From the NCBI RefSeq assembly GCF_001905655.1, contig NZ_JMHT01000063.1, forward strand, positions 1-64,000: a stretch of DNA of 64,000 bases. Direction: 5' to 3'. Positions 33,400 through 42,407 of this stretch are shown here, piece by piece. Under the pieces are notes generated by a model. That model worked only from the letters and a program-made list of their open reading frames with translations, did not search any database and was not told the origin of the DNA. Within the stretch, counting starts at the first letter, position 1. Every line of letters starts with the position of its first letter. The translations under genes were made by a program, and so were the position numbers. This DNA comes from Mycobacterium sp. ST-F2. Its GTDB lineage: Bacteria > Actinomycetota > Actinomycetes > Mycobacteriales > Mycobacteriaceae.

Positions 33400-34269
33400 A
33401 TGCTGGGAGCCGTGACCGCATCCGATCCGGCCGCCCCGGCCGCGGCCGCGCCGCGCCAGGAGGCCGAGTCCGGCGGTCCGGTGCGCACCGCAGCCTTCTT
33501 CGATCTCGACAAAACGGTGATCGCCAAGTCGAGCACCCTCGCTTTTAGCAAACCTTTTTTCAACCAGGGACTGCTGAATCGGCAGGCCGTGCTCAAGTCC
33601 ACCTACGCGCAGTTTCTGTTCCTGATGTCCGGTGCCGACCACGACCAGATGGACCGTATGCGGTCCTACCTGACCAACATGTGCACCGGCTGGGACGTCG
33701 AACAGGTGAAGTCGATCGTCGCCGAGACACTGCATGACATCGTCGACCCGCTGGTCTTCGCCGAAGCCGCCAACCTGATCGCCGACCACAAGCTGTGTGG
33801 CCGCGACGTCGTGGTCGTCTCGGCATCGGGCGAGGAGATCGTCTCGCCCATCGCTCGCGAACTCGGCGCCGATCATTCGATGGCCACGCGGATGGTCGTC
33901 GAGGACGGCAAGTTCACCGGCGACGTCGACTTCTACTGCTTCGCCGAAGGCAAGGTGCAGGCGATCGAGGACCTCGCCGCGCGCGAGGGCTATGCACTCG
34001 AACACTGCTACGCGTACTCGGACTCCATCACCGATCTGCCGATGCTGTCGGCGGTCGGACACCCGGCCGTCGTCAATCCGGATCGCGCACTGCGCAAGGA
34101 GGCCGTCGCCCGCGGCTGGCCGGTGCTGACCTTCACCCGTCCGGTGTCGCTGCGGGACCGGCTGCCGGCGCCGTCGGGAGCCGCGGTGGCCACCACGCTG
34201 GCCGTCGGCGCGAGCGCCCTCGCGGCGGGCGCCGTGACGTACTCGCTGCTCCGCCGACTGAACTTCTGA
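33400..34269 (+). CDS. HAD-superfamily phosphatase, SerB-like (Rv3661)
   Basis: 289 aa from the ATG at 33400; a GTG at 33412 is the alternative. HAD motif I is FFDLDKTVI (about 38-46), motif II is VVVSASGEE, and motif III-IV is CYAYSDSITDLPML, the HAD-IB (SerB-like) arrangement. A C-terminal hydrophobic stretch (AVATTLAVGASALAAGAVTY) could be a membrane anchor. Substrate unknown; serine phosphatase activity is only implied by the family. Confidence 0.87.
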   Translation: MLGAVTASDPAAPAAAAPRQEAESGGPVRTAAFFDLDKTVIAKSSTLAFSKPFFNQGLLNRQAVLKSTYAQFLFLMSGADHDQMDRMRSYLTNMCTGWDVEQVKSIVAETLHDIVDPLVFAEAANLIADHKLCGRDVVVVSASGEEIVSPIARELGADHSMATRMVVEDGKFTGDVDFYCFAEGKVQAIEDLAAREGYALEHCYAYSDSITDLPMLSAVGHPAVVNPDRALRKEAVARGWPVLTFTRPVSLRDRLPAPSGAAVATTLAVGASALAAGAVTYSLLRRLNF

Positions 34270-34365
34270 AAGCTACTGACGAGTTGCTGAGCCGGGCTCA
34301 ATAACAATCCCAAATCGCCGGCGATTGACCCTTGATGTGACTGCGGTCACGTAGTACAAAGGAAG

Positions 34366-34678
34366 CACGGAAGCCCTCCAAGGCCAAGACCGAACCGGAA
34401 GAGAAGGTTCGACCTCCCGAAGTGGGCATCCCAGCACGGAATACCGGCACCCACGCGGAGCACATACCGCGACAATGGTAAAAGCGTTGTGGGCCTGCGT
34501 AATTGCGAAAAGCGAACGGCTAAGAGAATTCCTTGGGTGGAGTTGTAGCCGCAGCGCATTGCAGGGACGCCGAGGCCACCCACACAACCCGACAAGCACG
34601 CTTGGTAACCGGGGTTCCGTGCTAGCGGGCGGCGAGCCGAGTCAGATGCCCTCTGACGACGGAGCGCCGCCCGCTTTT
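34366..34678 (+). ncRNA. Ms1/MTS2823 small RNA
   Basis: This gap between the Rv3661 and Rv3662c homologues holds Ms1 (MTS2823) in mycobacteria, an abundant ~300-nt RNA that binds RNA polymerase core. A promoter with TTGATG (34332-34337) and TACAAA (34355-34360, 17-bp spacing) precedes it. A rho-independent terminator ends it: GCGGGCGGC at 34625 pairs with GCCGCCCGC at 34666-34674, then TTTTAT. The span (~313 nt) fits. The start site is estimated; no coding frame is credible here. Confidence 0.8.
34625..34678 (+). terminator. Rho-independent terminator of Ms1 RNA
   Basis: A perfect 9-bp GC stem around an internal smaller hairpin (GTCAGATGCCCTCTGAC), followed by TTTTAT. Confidence 0.85.
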
Positions 34679-34707
34679 ATGTCTGCATGTTTGCTGGAGC
34701 AACGCCT

Positions 34708-35478
34708 CTACTTCGCCGAGGCCTGAGCGATCGACAACGCTTCACGCGCCCCGGCATGCAGAGCACGACTGCTGCAGATGAGCCACGCCGTCAACCCGTC
34801 GGCAGTCCCCGACGCGAAGCCCCGTGCCGCGGCACGGTATTGGCCGACCTCACGCATCCAGTACATCTCCGGGACACCCAGACCGTGCGGGTCCAGTCCG
34901 CTCGACATCGTGATGAGCCGCGACACCGCGCGCGCCACCACACCGTCGGCCACCCCGAACGGAGCCAGGCTCAGGAGTTCGCCATGAGCGACGGCCGCGA
35001 GCACCGTCGCCGGCACCCGGCTCCCGCCACCCACGATCTCGCCGAGCAACTCCAGCCGCCGCCCGACGTCCGGGTCGTCGGTGCGCGGCCGGCCGAGCTG
35101 CTCCGCATCGGTCAGATCCGCGGCCGCGAGCGTGTGCAGCCGGGCGATGGCCTGCAGCGGCGCGCGCTGCCACACCCCGACCAGCGCCGTCGCGCCGCCT
35201 TCGAGAGCTTCCGCCACGCGCAGCGCGCCGGCCAGCACGGCATCGGCGCGCTCGCCCTTGGCCGGCGCTTCACCGTCCTTACTGAAACTCAGGGAGCCGC
35301 CGTCGAGCACCGACGACGCCCGGGCCGCCCGCAGCGAGGCCTCGGCCGCGGTGCCCGGCCAACCGCGCAGATTCACCTTGTGCCGATGGGCCCGACCGAG
35401 CGCTTCACGCGCCTCGTCTCCGGCCTCGGCCACGCCGGGTAGTTCGGCCAGAGGAGCCAACGGGTCAGGTGCAGCCAC
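34708..35478 (-). CDS. Conserved mycobacterial protein, Rv3662c-like
   Basis: 256 aa from a GTG at 35478, the length I recall for Rv3662c; a GTG at 35499 would add seven residues and reach the repeat array. Mostly helical and Ala/Arg-rich, with the segments HRHKVNLRGWPG and MYWMREVGQYRAAARGF. No catalytic motif or membrane segment. Function unknown. Divergent from acs. Confidence 0.8.
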   Translation of the reverse strand: MAAPDPLAPLAELPGVAEAGDEAREALGRAHRHKVNLRGWPGTAAEASLRAARASSVLDGGSLSFSKDGEAPAKGERADAVLAGALRVAEALEGGATALVGVWQRAPLQAIARLHTLAAADLTDAEQLGRPRTDDPDVGRRLELLGEIVGGGSRVPATVLAAVAHGELLSLAPFGVADGVVARAVSRLITMSSGLDPHGLGVPEMYWMREVGQYRAAARGFASGTADGLTAWLICSSRALHAGAREALSIAQASAK

Positions 35479-35500
35479 GGACGCACAGGGTAGTGCCACC

Positions 35501-35595
35501 AGGTGGCCACCACCAACGTCCCGGTGGCGGGCCACCTCCAACGTCCCGGTGGCGGGCCACCTCCAACGTCCCGGTGGCGGGCCACCTCCAACGTC
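35501..35595. repeat. Tandem 25-bp palindromic repeats upstream of acs
   Basis: Three perfect 25-bp units (35521-35545, 35546-35570, 35571-35595) follow one degenerate unit (35501-35520). Each unit contains GGTGG-CGGG-CCACC, an inverted repeat, and ends CCAACGTC. The array ends 32 bp before the acs ATG and lies between two divergent genes. Confidence 0.95.
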
Positions 35596-35627
35596 ATTGC
35601 AACCTGCCAGTGACTACGCTCACAACC

Positions 35628-37586
35628 ATGACACAAGACACCGCTGTGCCACAGGCTTACCCCGCGCCTGCCGAGTTCGCCGCGCAGGCCAATGCCACCG
35701 CTGCGCTGTATGAAGAAGCCGATGCCGACCGCCTGGATTTCTGGCGCCGCCAGGGCGAGCGGTTGTCCTGGGCCACCCCGTTCACCGAGGTCCTGGACTG
35801 GTCCAATGCCCCGTTCGCCAAGTGGTTCGGTGACGGCAAGCTCAACGTCGCCTACAACTGCGTCGACCGCCACGTCGAAGCCGGCAACGGCGACCGCGTC
35901 GCGATCCACTGGGAAGGCGAGCCTGTCGGGGACGCCCGCGACATCACCTATGCCCAACTCAAAGACGAGGTCAGCAAGGCCGCCAACGCGCTGACCGCCA
36001 TGGGCCTGACCGCCGGCGACCGCGTCGCCATCTACATGCCGATGGTGCCCGAGGCCATCGTCGCGATGCTGGCCTGCGCCCGTCTCGGTGTCATGCACTC
36101 CGTCGTCTTCGCCGGCTTCTCGGCCCAGGCGCTGCGCGCCCGTGTCGACGACGCCGAGGCCAAGCTCGTCATCACCACCGACGGCCAGTACCGCCGCGGC
36201 GAGGCCGCCTCGCTCAAGTCGGCCGTCGACGAGGCCTTGGGATCAGGTGGGGACGGCCAGTCCTCCGTCGAGCACGTGCTCGTGGTCAAGCGCACCGGCA
36301 TCGACGTCGACTGGACGCCGGGCCGCGACCTGTGGTGGCACGAGACCGTCGAGACCGCCTCACCCGAGCACACCCCCGAAGCCTTCGACGCCGAGCAGCC
36401 GCTGTTCCTGCTGTACACCTCCGGCACCACCGGCAAGCCCAAGGGCATCGTCCACACCAGCGGCGGCTACCTGACCCAGGCGGCCTACAGCCACCACAAC
36501 GTCTTCGACATCAAGACCGACGACGTGTACTGGTGCACCGCCGACATCGGCTGGGTCACCGGACACACCTACATCGTCTACGGCCCGCTCGCCAACGGCG
36601 TCACCCAGGTCGTCTACGAAGGCACGCCGGCCTCGCCCACCATGCACCGGCACTTCGAGATCATCGAAAAGTACGGCGTCACCATCTATTACACGGCGCC
36701 GACGCTGATCCGCACGTTCATGAAATGGGGACGCACCCTCCCCGAGGCACACGATCTGTCCAGCCTGCGGCTGCTCGGCTCGGTCGGCGAGCCCATCAAC
36801 CCCGAGGCCTGGCGCTGGTACCGCGAACACATCGGCGCCGACAAGACGCCCATCGTGGACACCTGGTGGCAGACCGAGACCGGCGCCATCATGATCTCCC
36901 CCCTCCCGGGCGTCACCGCCGCCAAGCCCGGCTCGGCCATGACCCCGCTGCCCGGTATCAGTGCCAAGATCGTCGACGACGACGGCAACGAACTGGTCCC
37001 CGGCGCCGACGAGGCAGAACACGTCACCGGCTACCTCGTGCTGGACAAGCCGTGGCCGTCGATGCTGCGCGGCATCTGGGGCGACGACGAACGCTTCAAG
37101 GACACCTACTGGTCGCGCTTCGCCGAGCAGGGCTGGTACTTCGCCGGTGACGGTGCCCGCTACGACGCCGACGGCAACATCTGGGTCCTGGGCCGCATCG
37201 ACGACGTCATGAACATCTCGGGCCACCGCATCTCGACCGCCGAGGTCGAGTCCGCGCTCGTCGGGCACTCCGGCGTGGCCGAAGCCGCCGTCGTCGGCGC
37301 CACCGACGAAACCACCGGCCAGGCCATCTGCGCGTTCGTCATCCTCAAGGAATCGGCGCACGGCGGTTCGGCCAACATCGTCGAGGAGCTGCGGGCCCAG
37401 GTCGCCACCGAGATCTCGCCGATCGCCAAGCCGCGCGAGATCCACGTCGTGCCCGAGCTGCCCAAGACCCGCAGCGGCAAGATCATGCGCCGACTGCTGC
37501 GCGACGTCGCCGAAGGCCGCGACCTCGGCGACACCTCCACCCTCGTCGACCCCAGCGTCTTCGAAGCCATCCGCGCCAGCAAGTAG
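35628..37586 (+). CDS. acs: Acetyl-CoA synthetase
   Basis: 652 aa. The ATP/AMP-binding motif is YTSGTTGKPKGIVHTSGGY (about 265-283); the hinge/adenylate region has TWWQTETG and the A10 motif PKTRSGKIMRR carries the catalytic Lys that is acetylated in mycobacteria. It converts acetate, ATP and CoA to acetyl-CoA. In M. tuberculosis (Rv3667) the enzyme is inhibited by a cAMP-dependent acetyltransferase. The repeat array at 35501-35595 lies in its upstream region. Confidence 0.97.
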   Translation: MTQDTAVPQAYPAPAEFAAQANATAALYEEADADRLDFWRRQGERLSWATPFTEVLDWSNAPFAKWFGDGKLNVAYNCVDRHVEAGNGDRVAIHWEGEPVGDARDITYAQLKDEVSKAANALTAMGLTAGDRVAIYMPMVPEAIVAMLACARLGVMHSVVFAGFSAQALRARVDDAEAKLVITTDGQYRRGEAASLKSAVDEALGSGGDGQSSVEHVLVVKRTGIDVDWTPGRDLWWHETVETASPEHTPEAFDAEQPLFLLYTSGTTGKPKGIVHTSGGYLTQAAYSHHNVFDIKTDDVYWCTADIGWVTGHTYIVYGPLANGVTQVVYEGTPASPTMHRHFEIIEKYGVTIYYTAPTLIRTFMKWGRTLPEAHDLSSLRLLGSVGEPINPEAWRWYREHIGADKTPIVDTWWQTETGAIMISPLPGVTAAKPGSAMTPLPGISAKIVDDDGNELVPGADEAEHVTGYLVLDKPWPSMLRGIWGDDERFKDTYWSRFAEQGWYFAGDGARYDADGNIWVLGRIDDVMNISGHRISTAEVESALVGHSGVAEAAVVGATDETTGQAICAFVILKESAHGGSANIVEELRAQVATEISPIAKPREIHVVPELPKTRSGKIMRRLLRDVAEGRDLGDTSTLVDPSVFEAIRASK

Positions 37587-37598
37587 GCCCAGGCCGGC

Positions 37599-38291
37599 TC
37601 AGGCGATCGGGACGTAACCCGCGCCTGGCCGGTTCTTGGCATCGAGGTCGCCGATCACCGCGTTGATCGACACCGTCACCGCCGGGGTGTGCAGCGGCAC
37701 GTACTTGACGACGCACGTCGGCAGGTCGTCGCTGAAGGCGCCGTGGATCATGCCGACCAGCTTGTTGTTGACGGTGACGGGCGCACCCGAGTCACCGGGC
37801 TGGCCGCACACCTGGTCGACGATGGTGCCCGGGTCCTGTCCCGGGCCCCAGGTGACGCCACAGGAGTAGCCGGTGGTGCGGCCCAGCTTGCACGCCACCT
37901 CGCCGAACGTCGGGTCCGGACCGATGCCGTCGATCTGGAAACCGTTGACATTGTTGAGCGGCTGCACCTTGGCCGGGTCGAACTCGATGACGGCGTAGTC
38001 CAGCGGTTGGCTGCCGGCCACCATGACGCCGAGAGTGCCGCGGTTCTCGGCGCCCTCGGCCGCGACCTCGTGGCCGGGGCCACCACAGTGCGCCGAGGTG
38101 AAGCCGACGAGCTTGCCGCGGTTGTCATGCCCGATGGTGGTCAGCGTGCAGAAGGTGTCGCCGTCCACGACGATGCCCGAACCGCCACCCAGCGGCACCG
38201 GCGCGTCCGCGTGTGCCGGCACCCCGGCCAACGCACCGAACAGCGCAATGGCCATCCCAGACATCGAAGCAAACACGGGTGCCACACGCAT
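37599..38291 (-). CDS. Secreted trypsin-like serine protease, Rv3668c-like
   Basis: 230 aa from the ATG at 38291 with a signal peptide cleaved near AHADAP. The triad is visible: His in FTSAHCG, Asp in LDYAVIEF and Ser in GQPGDSGAPV. Several cysteines (FCTL, HCGG, ACKL, YSCG, VCGQ, PTCV) suggest disulfides. Chymotrypsin-like protease acting outside the cytoplasm; substrate unknown. Convergent with acs (12-bp gap). Confidence 0.9.
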   Translation of the reverse strand: MRVAPVFASMSGMAIALFGALAGVPAHADAPVPLGGGSGIVVDGDTFCTLTTIGHDNRGKLVGFTSAHCGGPGHEVAAEGAENRGTLGVMVAGSQPLDYAVIEFDPAKVQPLNNVNGFQIDGIGPDPTFGEVACKLGRTTGYSCGVTWGPGQDPGTIVDQVCGQPGDSGAPVTVNNKLVGMIHGAFSDDLPTCVVKYVPLHTPAVTVSINAVIGDLDAKNRPGAGYVPIA

Positions 38292-38381
38292 CGGTGCAGT
38301 GTATCGCTGGCCCGGATCGTTAACCGGCGCCCCACGTGGCAACATATGCCAGGACTACACCGACGCCGGGAGGACGTGTTC

Positions 38382-38891
38382 GTGAGCAATGCCGATCGCA
38401 AGAATGGCGCAGTTCCCACCACGGTGACCTCGATCCCGCTGGTGGATCCGCATGCTCCCAAGGCTGATCCGTCGATCGGCGATCTGGTCAAGGAAGCCAC
38501 CGCACAGATGTCGACGCTGGTGCGCGCCGAGGTCGAGCTGGCCCGCGCCGAGATCACCGCCGACGTGAAGAAGGGCCTGACCGGCAGCGTCCTGTTCATC
38601 GCGGCGCTGGTGGTGCTGTTCTACTCGACGTTCTTTTTCTTCTTCTTCCTCGGTTCACTGCTGGAACTGTGGCTGCCGAGCTGGGCGTCGTACCTGATCG
38701 TCTTCGCGCTGATGGTGCTGACGACAGGCGCGCTCGCCTTCCTGGGCTTCCTCAAGGTCCGCAAGATCCGCGGCCCGCGCGACACCATCGCCACGGTCAA
38801 GGAGGCCAAGGTGGCGCTGACACCGGGCCACGACAAGACATCGGGCCAAGCCTCCATTCGCTCGGCTTCCAGCGACACCTCAGGCTGGTAG
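38382..38891 (+). CDS. Actinobacterial holin-X-like membrane protein (Rv3669)
   Basis: 169 aa from a GTG at 38382 with GGGAGG upstream. An N-terminal soluble helix (SIGDLVKEATAQMSTLVRAEVE, shortened) is followed by two transmembrane helices (about 65-90 and 97-120) and a basic C-terminal tail. The pattern fits the putative holin-X superfamily III group. The name is structural; a lysis role is not implied. It overlaps ephE by one base (TAGTG). Confidence 0.8.
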   Translation: MSNADRKNGAVPTTVTSIPLVDPHAPKADPSIGDLVKEATAQMSTLVRAEVELARAEITADVKKGLTGSVLFIAALVVLFYSTFFFFFFLGSLLELWLPSWASYLIVFALMVLTTGALAFLGFLKVRKIRGPRDTIATVKEAKVALTPGHDKTSGQASIRSASSDTSGW

Positions 38892-39823
38892 TGCCGCCAC
38901 CCGATCCGTCGGTCGTCCGGATCGACGGTCCGTGGCGCCACCTCCAGGTGCACGCGAACGGGATTCGCTTCCATGTCGTGGAGGCGGAAGGTTCGGAGCC
39001 CGACCAGCCCCTGGTGATCCTGCTGCACGGCTTCGCCTCGTTCTGGCACTCGTGGCGGCATCAGCTACGCGATCTGCGCGGCGCGCGGGTGGTCGCGGTG
39101 GATCTGCGGGGCTACGGCGGCAGCGACAAACCACCGACCGGCTACGACGGCTGGACGCTGGCCGGGGACACGGCCGGCCTGGTGCGCGCCCTCGGACACC
39201 ATTCGGCGGTGTTGGTGGGGCACGCGGACGGCGGCCTGGTCTGCTGGGCCACCGCGCTGCTGCACCCGCGGGCGGTGCGGGGTATCGCGCTGGTCAGCTC
39301 CCCGCATCCGGTGGCGCTGCGATCGTCGACGCTGACCAATCGGGGCCAGCGCGCCGCCCTGCTGCCCGCGATGCTGCGCAATCAGGTGCCGTGGTGGCCC
39401 GAGCACGTCCTCACCCGGCGGGGCGGCGCCGCCGTCGAGCAGTTGGTCCGCAGCCGGGCCGGCGCGGCCTGGCCGGCGACAGAGGATTTCACGCAGTCGG
39501 TGCGTCATCTGCGCACCGCGATCCAGATTCCGTCGGCGGCACACTCGGCACTGGAGTACCAGCGCTGGGCGGCGCGCAGTCAGGTCCGCGGTGAGGGCCG
39601 GCGCTTCATGCGGGCGATGAAACAGCGCACCACGGTGCCGGTCCTACACCTGCACGGCACCGCCGATCCCTACGTGCTCGACGATCCGGTCCACCGGACC
39701 CAGCGCTACGCCCCGCAGACCCGGTTCGTATCGGTCACGGGCGCAGGACATTTCGCGCACGAGGAACAGCCGGGCGTCGTCACCTCGGAGCTGACGACAT
39801 TCCTGCACCAGCTACCCCGCTGA
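38891..39823 (+). CDS. ephE: Alpha/beta hydrolase, epoxide hydrolase EphE-like
   Basis: 310 aa, GTG start shared with the previous stop. The oxyanion motif HGFASFWHSWR and the nucleophile elbow VGHADGG (Asp, as in epoxide hydrolases rather than Ser) are clear. The catalytic His is in GAGHFAHEE. Opens epoxides by an alkyl-enzyme intermediate in the family. Lies next to marP, as Rv3670 does next to Rv3671c. Confidence 0.88.
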   Translation: MPPPDPSVVRIDGPWRHLQVHANGIRFHVVEAEGSEPDQPLVILLHGFASFWHSWRHQLRDLRGARVVAVDLRGYGGSDKPPTGYDGWTLAGDTAGLVRALGHHSAVLVGHADGGLVCWATALLHPRAVRGIALVSSPHPVALRSSTLTNRGQRAALLPAMLRNQVPWWPEHVLTRRGGAAVEQLVRSRAGAAWPATEDFTQSVRHLRTAIQIPSAAHSALEYQRWAARSQVRGEGRRFMRAMKQRTTVPVLHLHGTADPYVLDDPVHRTQRYAPQTRFVSVTGAGHFAHEEQPGVVTSELTTFLHQLPR

Positions 39824-41005
39824 GATGCACTTCCCGGTCGGCACGGCCTCCTGGTTGTTCACCTTGGCCATCTGCTTGTCCACTTCCTGGGCGGTGAGCA
39901 CGAAGCCGGTGTCGGCGTCGTCGACCGCGGCGCCGAACACGACACCGAGCACCTGACCATTGCCGTCGATCAGCGGACCACCCGAATTACCTTGGCGGAC
40001 ATTGCCTCTGATGGTGTAGACCTCACGCGTGACGGTCGTGGAGTGGTAGATGTCCGGACCGTTGAGCTTGATGACCTCGCGGATGCGGGCCGGGGTCGCG
40101 GCGAACTCGCCACCACCCGGGTAGCCCATCACCACCGCGCCGGTGCCGGTCGCGGCCTCCTTCATGTCGAACTTCAGCGGCGTCGCGGGCAGATCGGGCG
40201 CGTCGAGGATCGAGATGTCCTCATCCGGGTCGTAGGACACCACCTTGGCGTCGTAGGTCTTGCCGTCGACCTCGACGGTGACGCTGTTGGAGCCGGCCAC
40301 CACGTGCGCGTTCGACATCACGCGGCCGGGTGCCACCACGAAGCCGGTGCCCTCCAGCACTTTCTGGCAGCTCTGCGCGACACCGCGAATCTTCACGACG
40401 CTGCCCTTGGCCGCGACCACCGTCGGATCGGATGCCAGGGCGGGGTCCGGGGCCGAGACGCTGACGATCGGGGTCCGGCCGAACGGCTGCAGCACCGAGG
40501 GCAGGCCCGAGGTGTTCAGCAGGGCCGAGAGCCGCGTGGGCACGCGCTTCAACCAGTCCGGCGCAAGGTCGTTGACGTGCGACAGCACGCGCGAGCCGTT
40601 GACCGCCGCGGCCAGATTCGGCTGGTCGGCCGATGTCAGCGGCGTCGCGAGCAGCCAGGCCGCCACCAGGACCGCGACCAGTTGCAGGGCCATGCCGACC
40701 ACCGAGTCGAAGCCGCGCACCACCTCGTTGCGGATGGCGCCGCGAACGGCGCGGCCCAGCACCACACCGGCGATCTCGCCGACCACGACGAGTCCCAGGA
40801 TCAGGAACAGCGCGATGAAGAGCTTGCTGCGGGCCCCGTCGACGTGCGCCACGACGTGCGGCGCGAGCAGCACACCGGCCACCGCGCCGAGCACCACGCC
40901 GAGAAAGGACAGCAGGGAACCGAGCGCCCCGGACCGCCAGCCCGAGATGGCGGCGACGAAGGCGACGGACAGAACGGCCAGATCCAGCCATTGTGAAGGT
41001 GTCAT
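39812..41005 (-). CDS. marP: Membrane-anchored periplasmic serine protease MarP
   Basis: 397 aa from the ATG at 41005, the same length as Rv3671c. Four N-terminal helices (to about 150) anchor a chymotrypsin-like domain. The triad is His in SNAHVVAG, Asp in EDISILD and Ser at about 341 in QGNSGGPL. Cysteines in QSCQKV and near the C-terminus (KCIS) match the disulfide that controls the M. tuberculosis protease. MarP is needed for acid and oxidative stress resistance there. Overlaps the NUDIX gene by 4 nt. Confidence 0.96.
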   Translation of the reverse strand: MTPSQWLDLAVLSVAFVAAISGWRSGALGSLLSFLGVVLGAVAGVLLAPHVVAHVDGARSKLFIALFLILGLVVVGEIAGVVLGRAVRGAIRNEVVRGFDSVVGMALQLVAVLVAAWLLATPLTSADQPNLAAAVNGSRVLSHVNDLAPDWLKRVPTRLSALLNTSGLPSVLQPFGRTPIVSVSAPDPALASDPTVVAAKGSVVKIRGVAQSCQKVLEGTGFVVAPGRVMSNAHVVAGSNSVTVEVDGKTYDAKVVSYDPDEDISILDAPDLPATPLKFDMKEAATGTGAVVMGYPGGGEFAATPARIREVIKLNGPDIYHSTTVTREVYTIRGNVRQGNSGGPLIDGNGQVLGVVFGAAVDDADTGFVLTAQEVDKQMAKVNNQEAVPTGKCISAG

Positions 41006-41766
41006 GGTTGATCCACACGGTAGCCGCTGGACTCCCCGAGCAGCGCCATTGCCGCGTCCAGTTCCTCGATGACGTCGGCGTTCCACGGCTGGGCCCAGCC
41101 CGCGACGTCGAGCATCGCGGAGATCACCTGAGCGGTGAAGCCCCACACCAGCATCTGGTTGAGCAGAAATGCCGGGCCGGCGAACCGCCGCGTGTTCTCC
41201 TTGCGATACACCATCAACCGGTTCTCGGGATTGACGAAGGCGCGTACCGGAACCCGCGCGACGATGGCCGTCTCCGCCGGGTCGACGGCGGCGACATGGC
41301 CGGGGTCGGGCGAGTACGCGAGCACCGGGACCACGTGAAAACCCGAGGGCGGGATGAACATTCGGTCCAGCTCCGCCAGCACGTGCAGCCGCGAGGCGTC
41401 GATACCGGTCTCCTCGGTCGCTTCGCGCAGCGCGGTGCCGACGGGGCCGTCGTCGCCCGCATCGGACGCGCCGCCGGGGAACGCCGCCTGACCGGCATGG
41501 TGCCGCAGCGTCGACGCGCGGACGGTGACGAGCAGGTCGGCATCGGGCGGCAGCGCTCCGGCCGGGGCGTCGGGCGCCCCCGAGAACAGCACCAGGACCG
41601 CGGCGTCCCGCTTGGTGCCCGTCAATGTCGCGGTCGCGCCGGCAGCGGTGATGGCCGCCAGCACGCTCGCCGGCACCCGGCGGCGGTAGGCCTGCGGCAG
41701 GTCCGCCGCGTTGTCGACGAGCGGCCGCAGCCAGGCCGGGGCGGCCTGCGGGTTCAGCACGTTCAC
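41002..41766 (-). CDS. NUDIX hydrolase, CoA pyrophosphatase type (Rv3672c)
   Basis: 254 aa. The Nudix box is GGASDAGDDGPVGTALREATEETGI cut to its core here: Gly, then REATEETGI. The preceding STLRHHAGQAAFPGG is the extension that marks the CoA diphosphatase subgroup. Probably cleaves CoA or related pyrophosphates. Coupled at both ends by 4-nt overlaps (marP downstream, thioredoxin-like upstream). Confidence 0.88.
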   Translation of the reverse strand: MNVLNPQAAPAWLRPLVDNAADLPQAYRRRVPASVLAAITAAGATATLTGTKRDAAVLVLFSGAPDAPAGALPPDADLLVTVRASTLRHHAGQAAFPGGASDAGDDGPVGTALREATEETGIDASRLHVLAELDRMFIPPSGFHVVPVLAYSPDPGHVAAVDPAETAIVARVPVRAFVNPENRLMVYRKENTRRFAGPAFLLNQMLVWGFTAQVISAMLDVAGWAQPWNADVIEELDAAMALLGESSGYRVDQP

Positions 41767-42407
41767 CCCGACACTCCTAACTGTGGGTTCACCGCCGCGG
41801 CGATCTCATCGGCACTGGTGAACGACCGGGGCAGGACCTGCGCAACGCTACCGTCCGGGCGCAGCACCACGGTCGCAGGCATCACGTTGGGCACGCGCAA
41901 CGCGGCGGCGATCAGCCGCCGGCCGTCCTGCAGCATCGGCAGCTTGACCCCGAGGTCGGCAAGCCGCAGCAGCCCGGCGGTCTCGTTCTCGTCCTGGTGC
42001 ACCGTCAGCACCGTCACCTTCGCGCCCATCCGGCGCTGGTACTCGGCCAGCGCGGGCAACTCGTCGGCGCAGGGGCCGCACCAGTAGGCCCACAGGTTCA
42101 GCACCACGGCCCGGCCGGCCACGGCCTTCGCGATGTCGACCGGCGTGCCGTCGGCCGCGCAGTCGACCGTGATGCCCTGCAGGGCTCGCGGTCCCGGGCC
42201 GCCCTGCGGCGCCGGACACGGCGGCAGGGCCGCCTTGGCCCGGGGCGCGGCCAGCGCTGCCGGCGTGTCGGCGTCGCGATGCACCCGGGCCTGGCCGATC
42301 TGCTGACCTGACGGCGCCTTGCTATCGCCCAGTTGCCGCCACAGCGCCACGCCCAACACGACGAACACCGCGAGGACCACGGCGGTCCAGCGGGCGGACC
42401 GACTCAC
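41763..42407 (-). CDS. Membrane-anchored thioredoxin-like (TlpA/ResA-type) protein (Rv3673c)
   Basis: 214 aa from a GTG at 42407 that overlaps the nth stop. One N-terminal signal anchor (WTAVVLAVFVVLGVALW), then a thioredoxin fold with active site WAYWCGPCADELP and the cis-Pro in VPNVMPATVV. Located outside the plasma membrane, it would reduce or isomerise disulfides. Extra cysteines (PPCPAP, DCAADG) lie in an insertion as in TlpA-like proteins. Confidence 0.9.
   Translation of the reverse strand: MSRSARWTAVVLAVFVVLGVALWRQLGDSKAPSGQQIGQARVHRDADTPAALAAPRAKAALPPCPAPQGGPGPRALQGITVDCAADGTPVDIAKAVAGRAVVLNLWAYWCGPCADELPALAEYQRRMGAKVTVLTVHQDENETAGLLRLADLGVKLPMLQDGRRLIAAALRVPNVMPATVVLRPDGSVAQVLPRSFTSADEIAAAVNPQLGVSG

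Noticed and set aside
35521..35595. Possible CRISPR array
   Set aside because: Units are contiguous 25-bp tandem repeats with no spacers and no cas genes nearby.
38382..38891. Holin-X-like protein as sign of a prophage
   Set aside because: It lies in the conserved Rv3668c-Rv3671c order and has no phage neighbours; the name reflects topology only.
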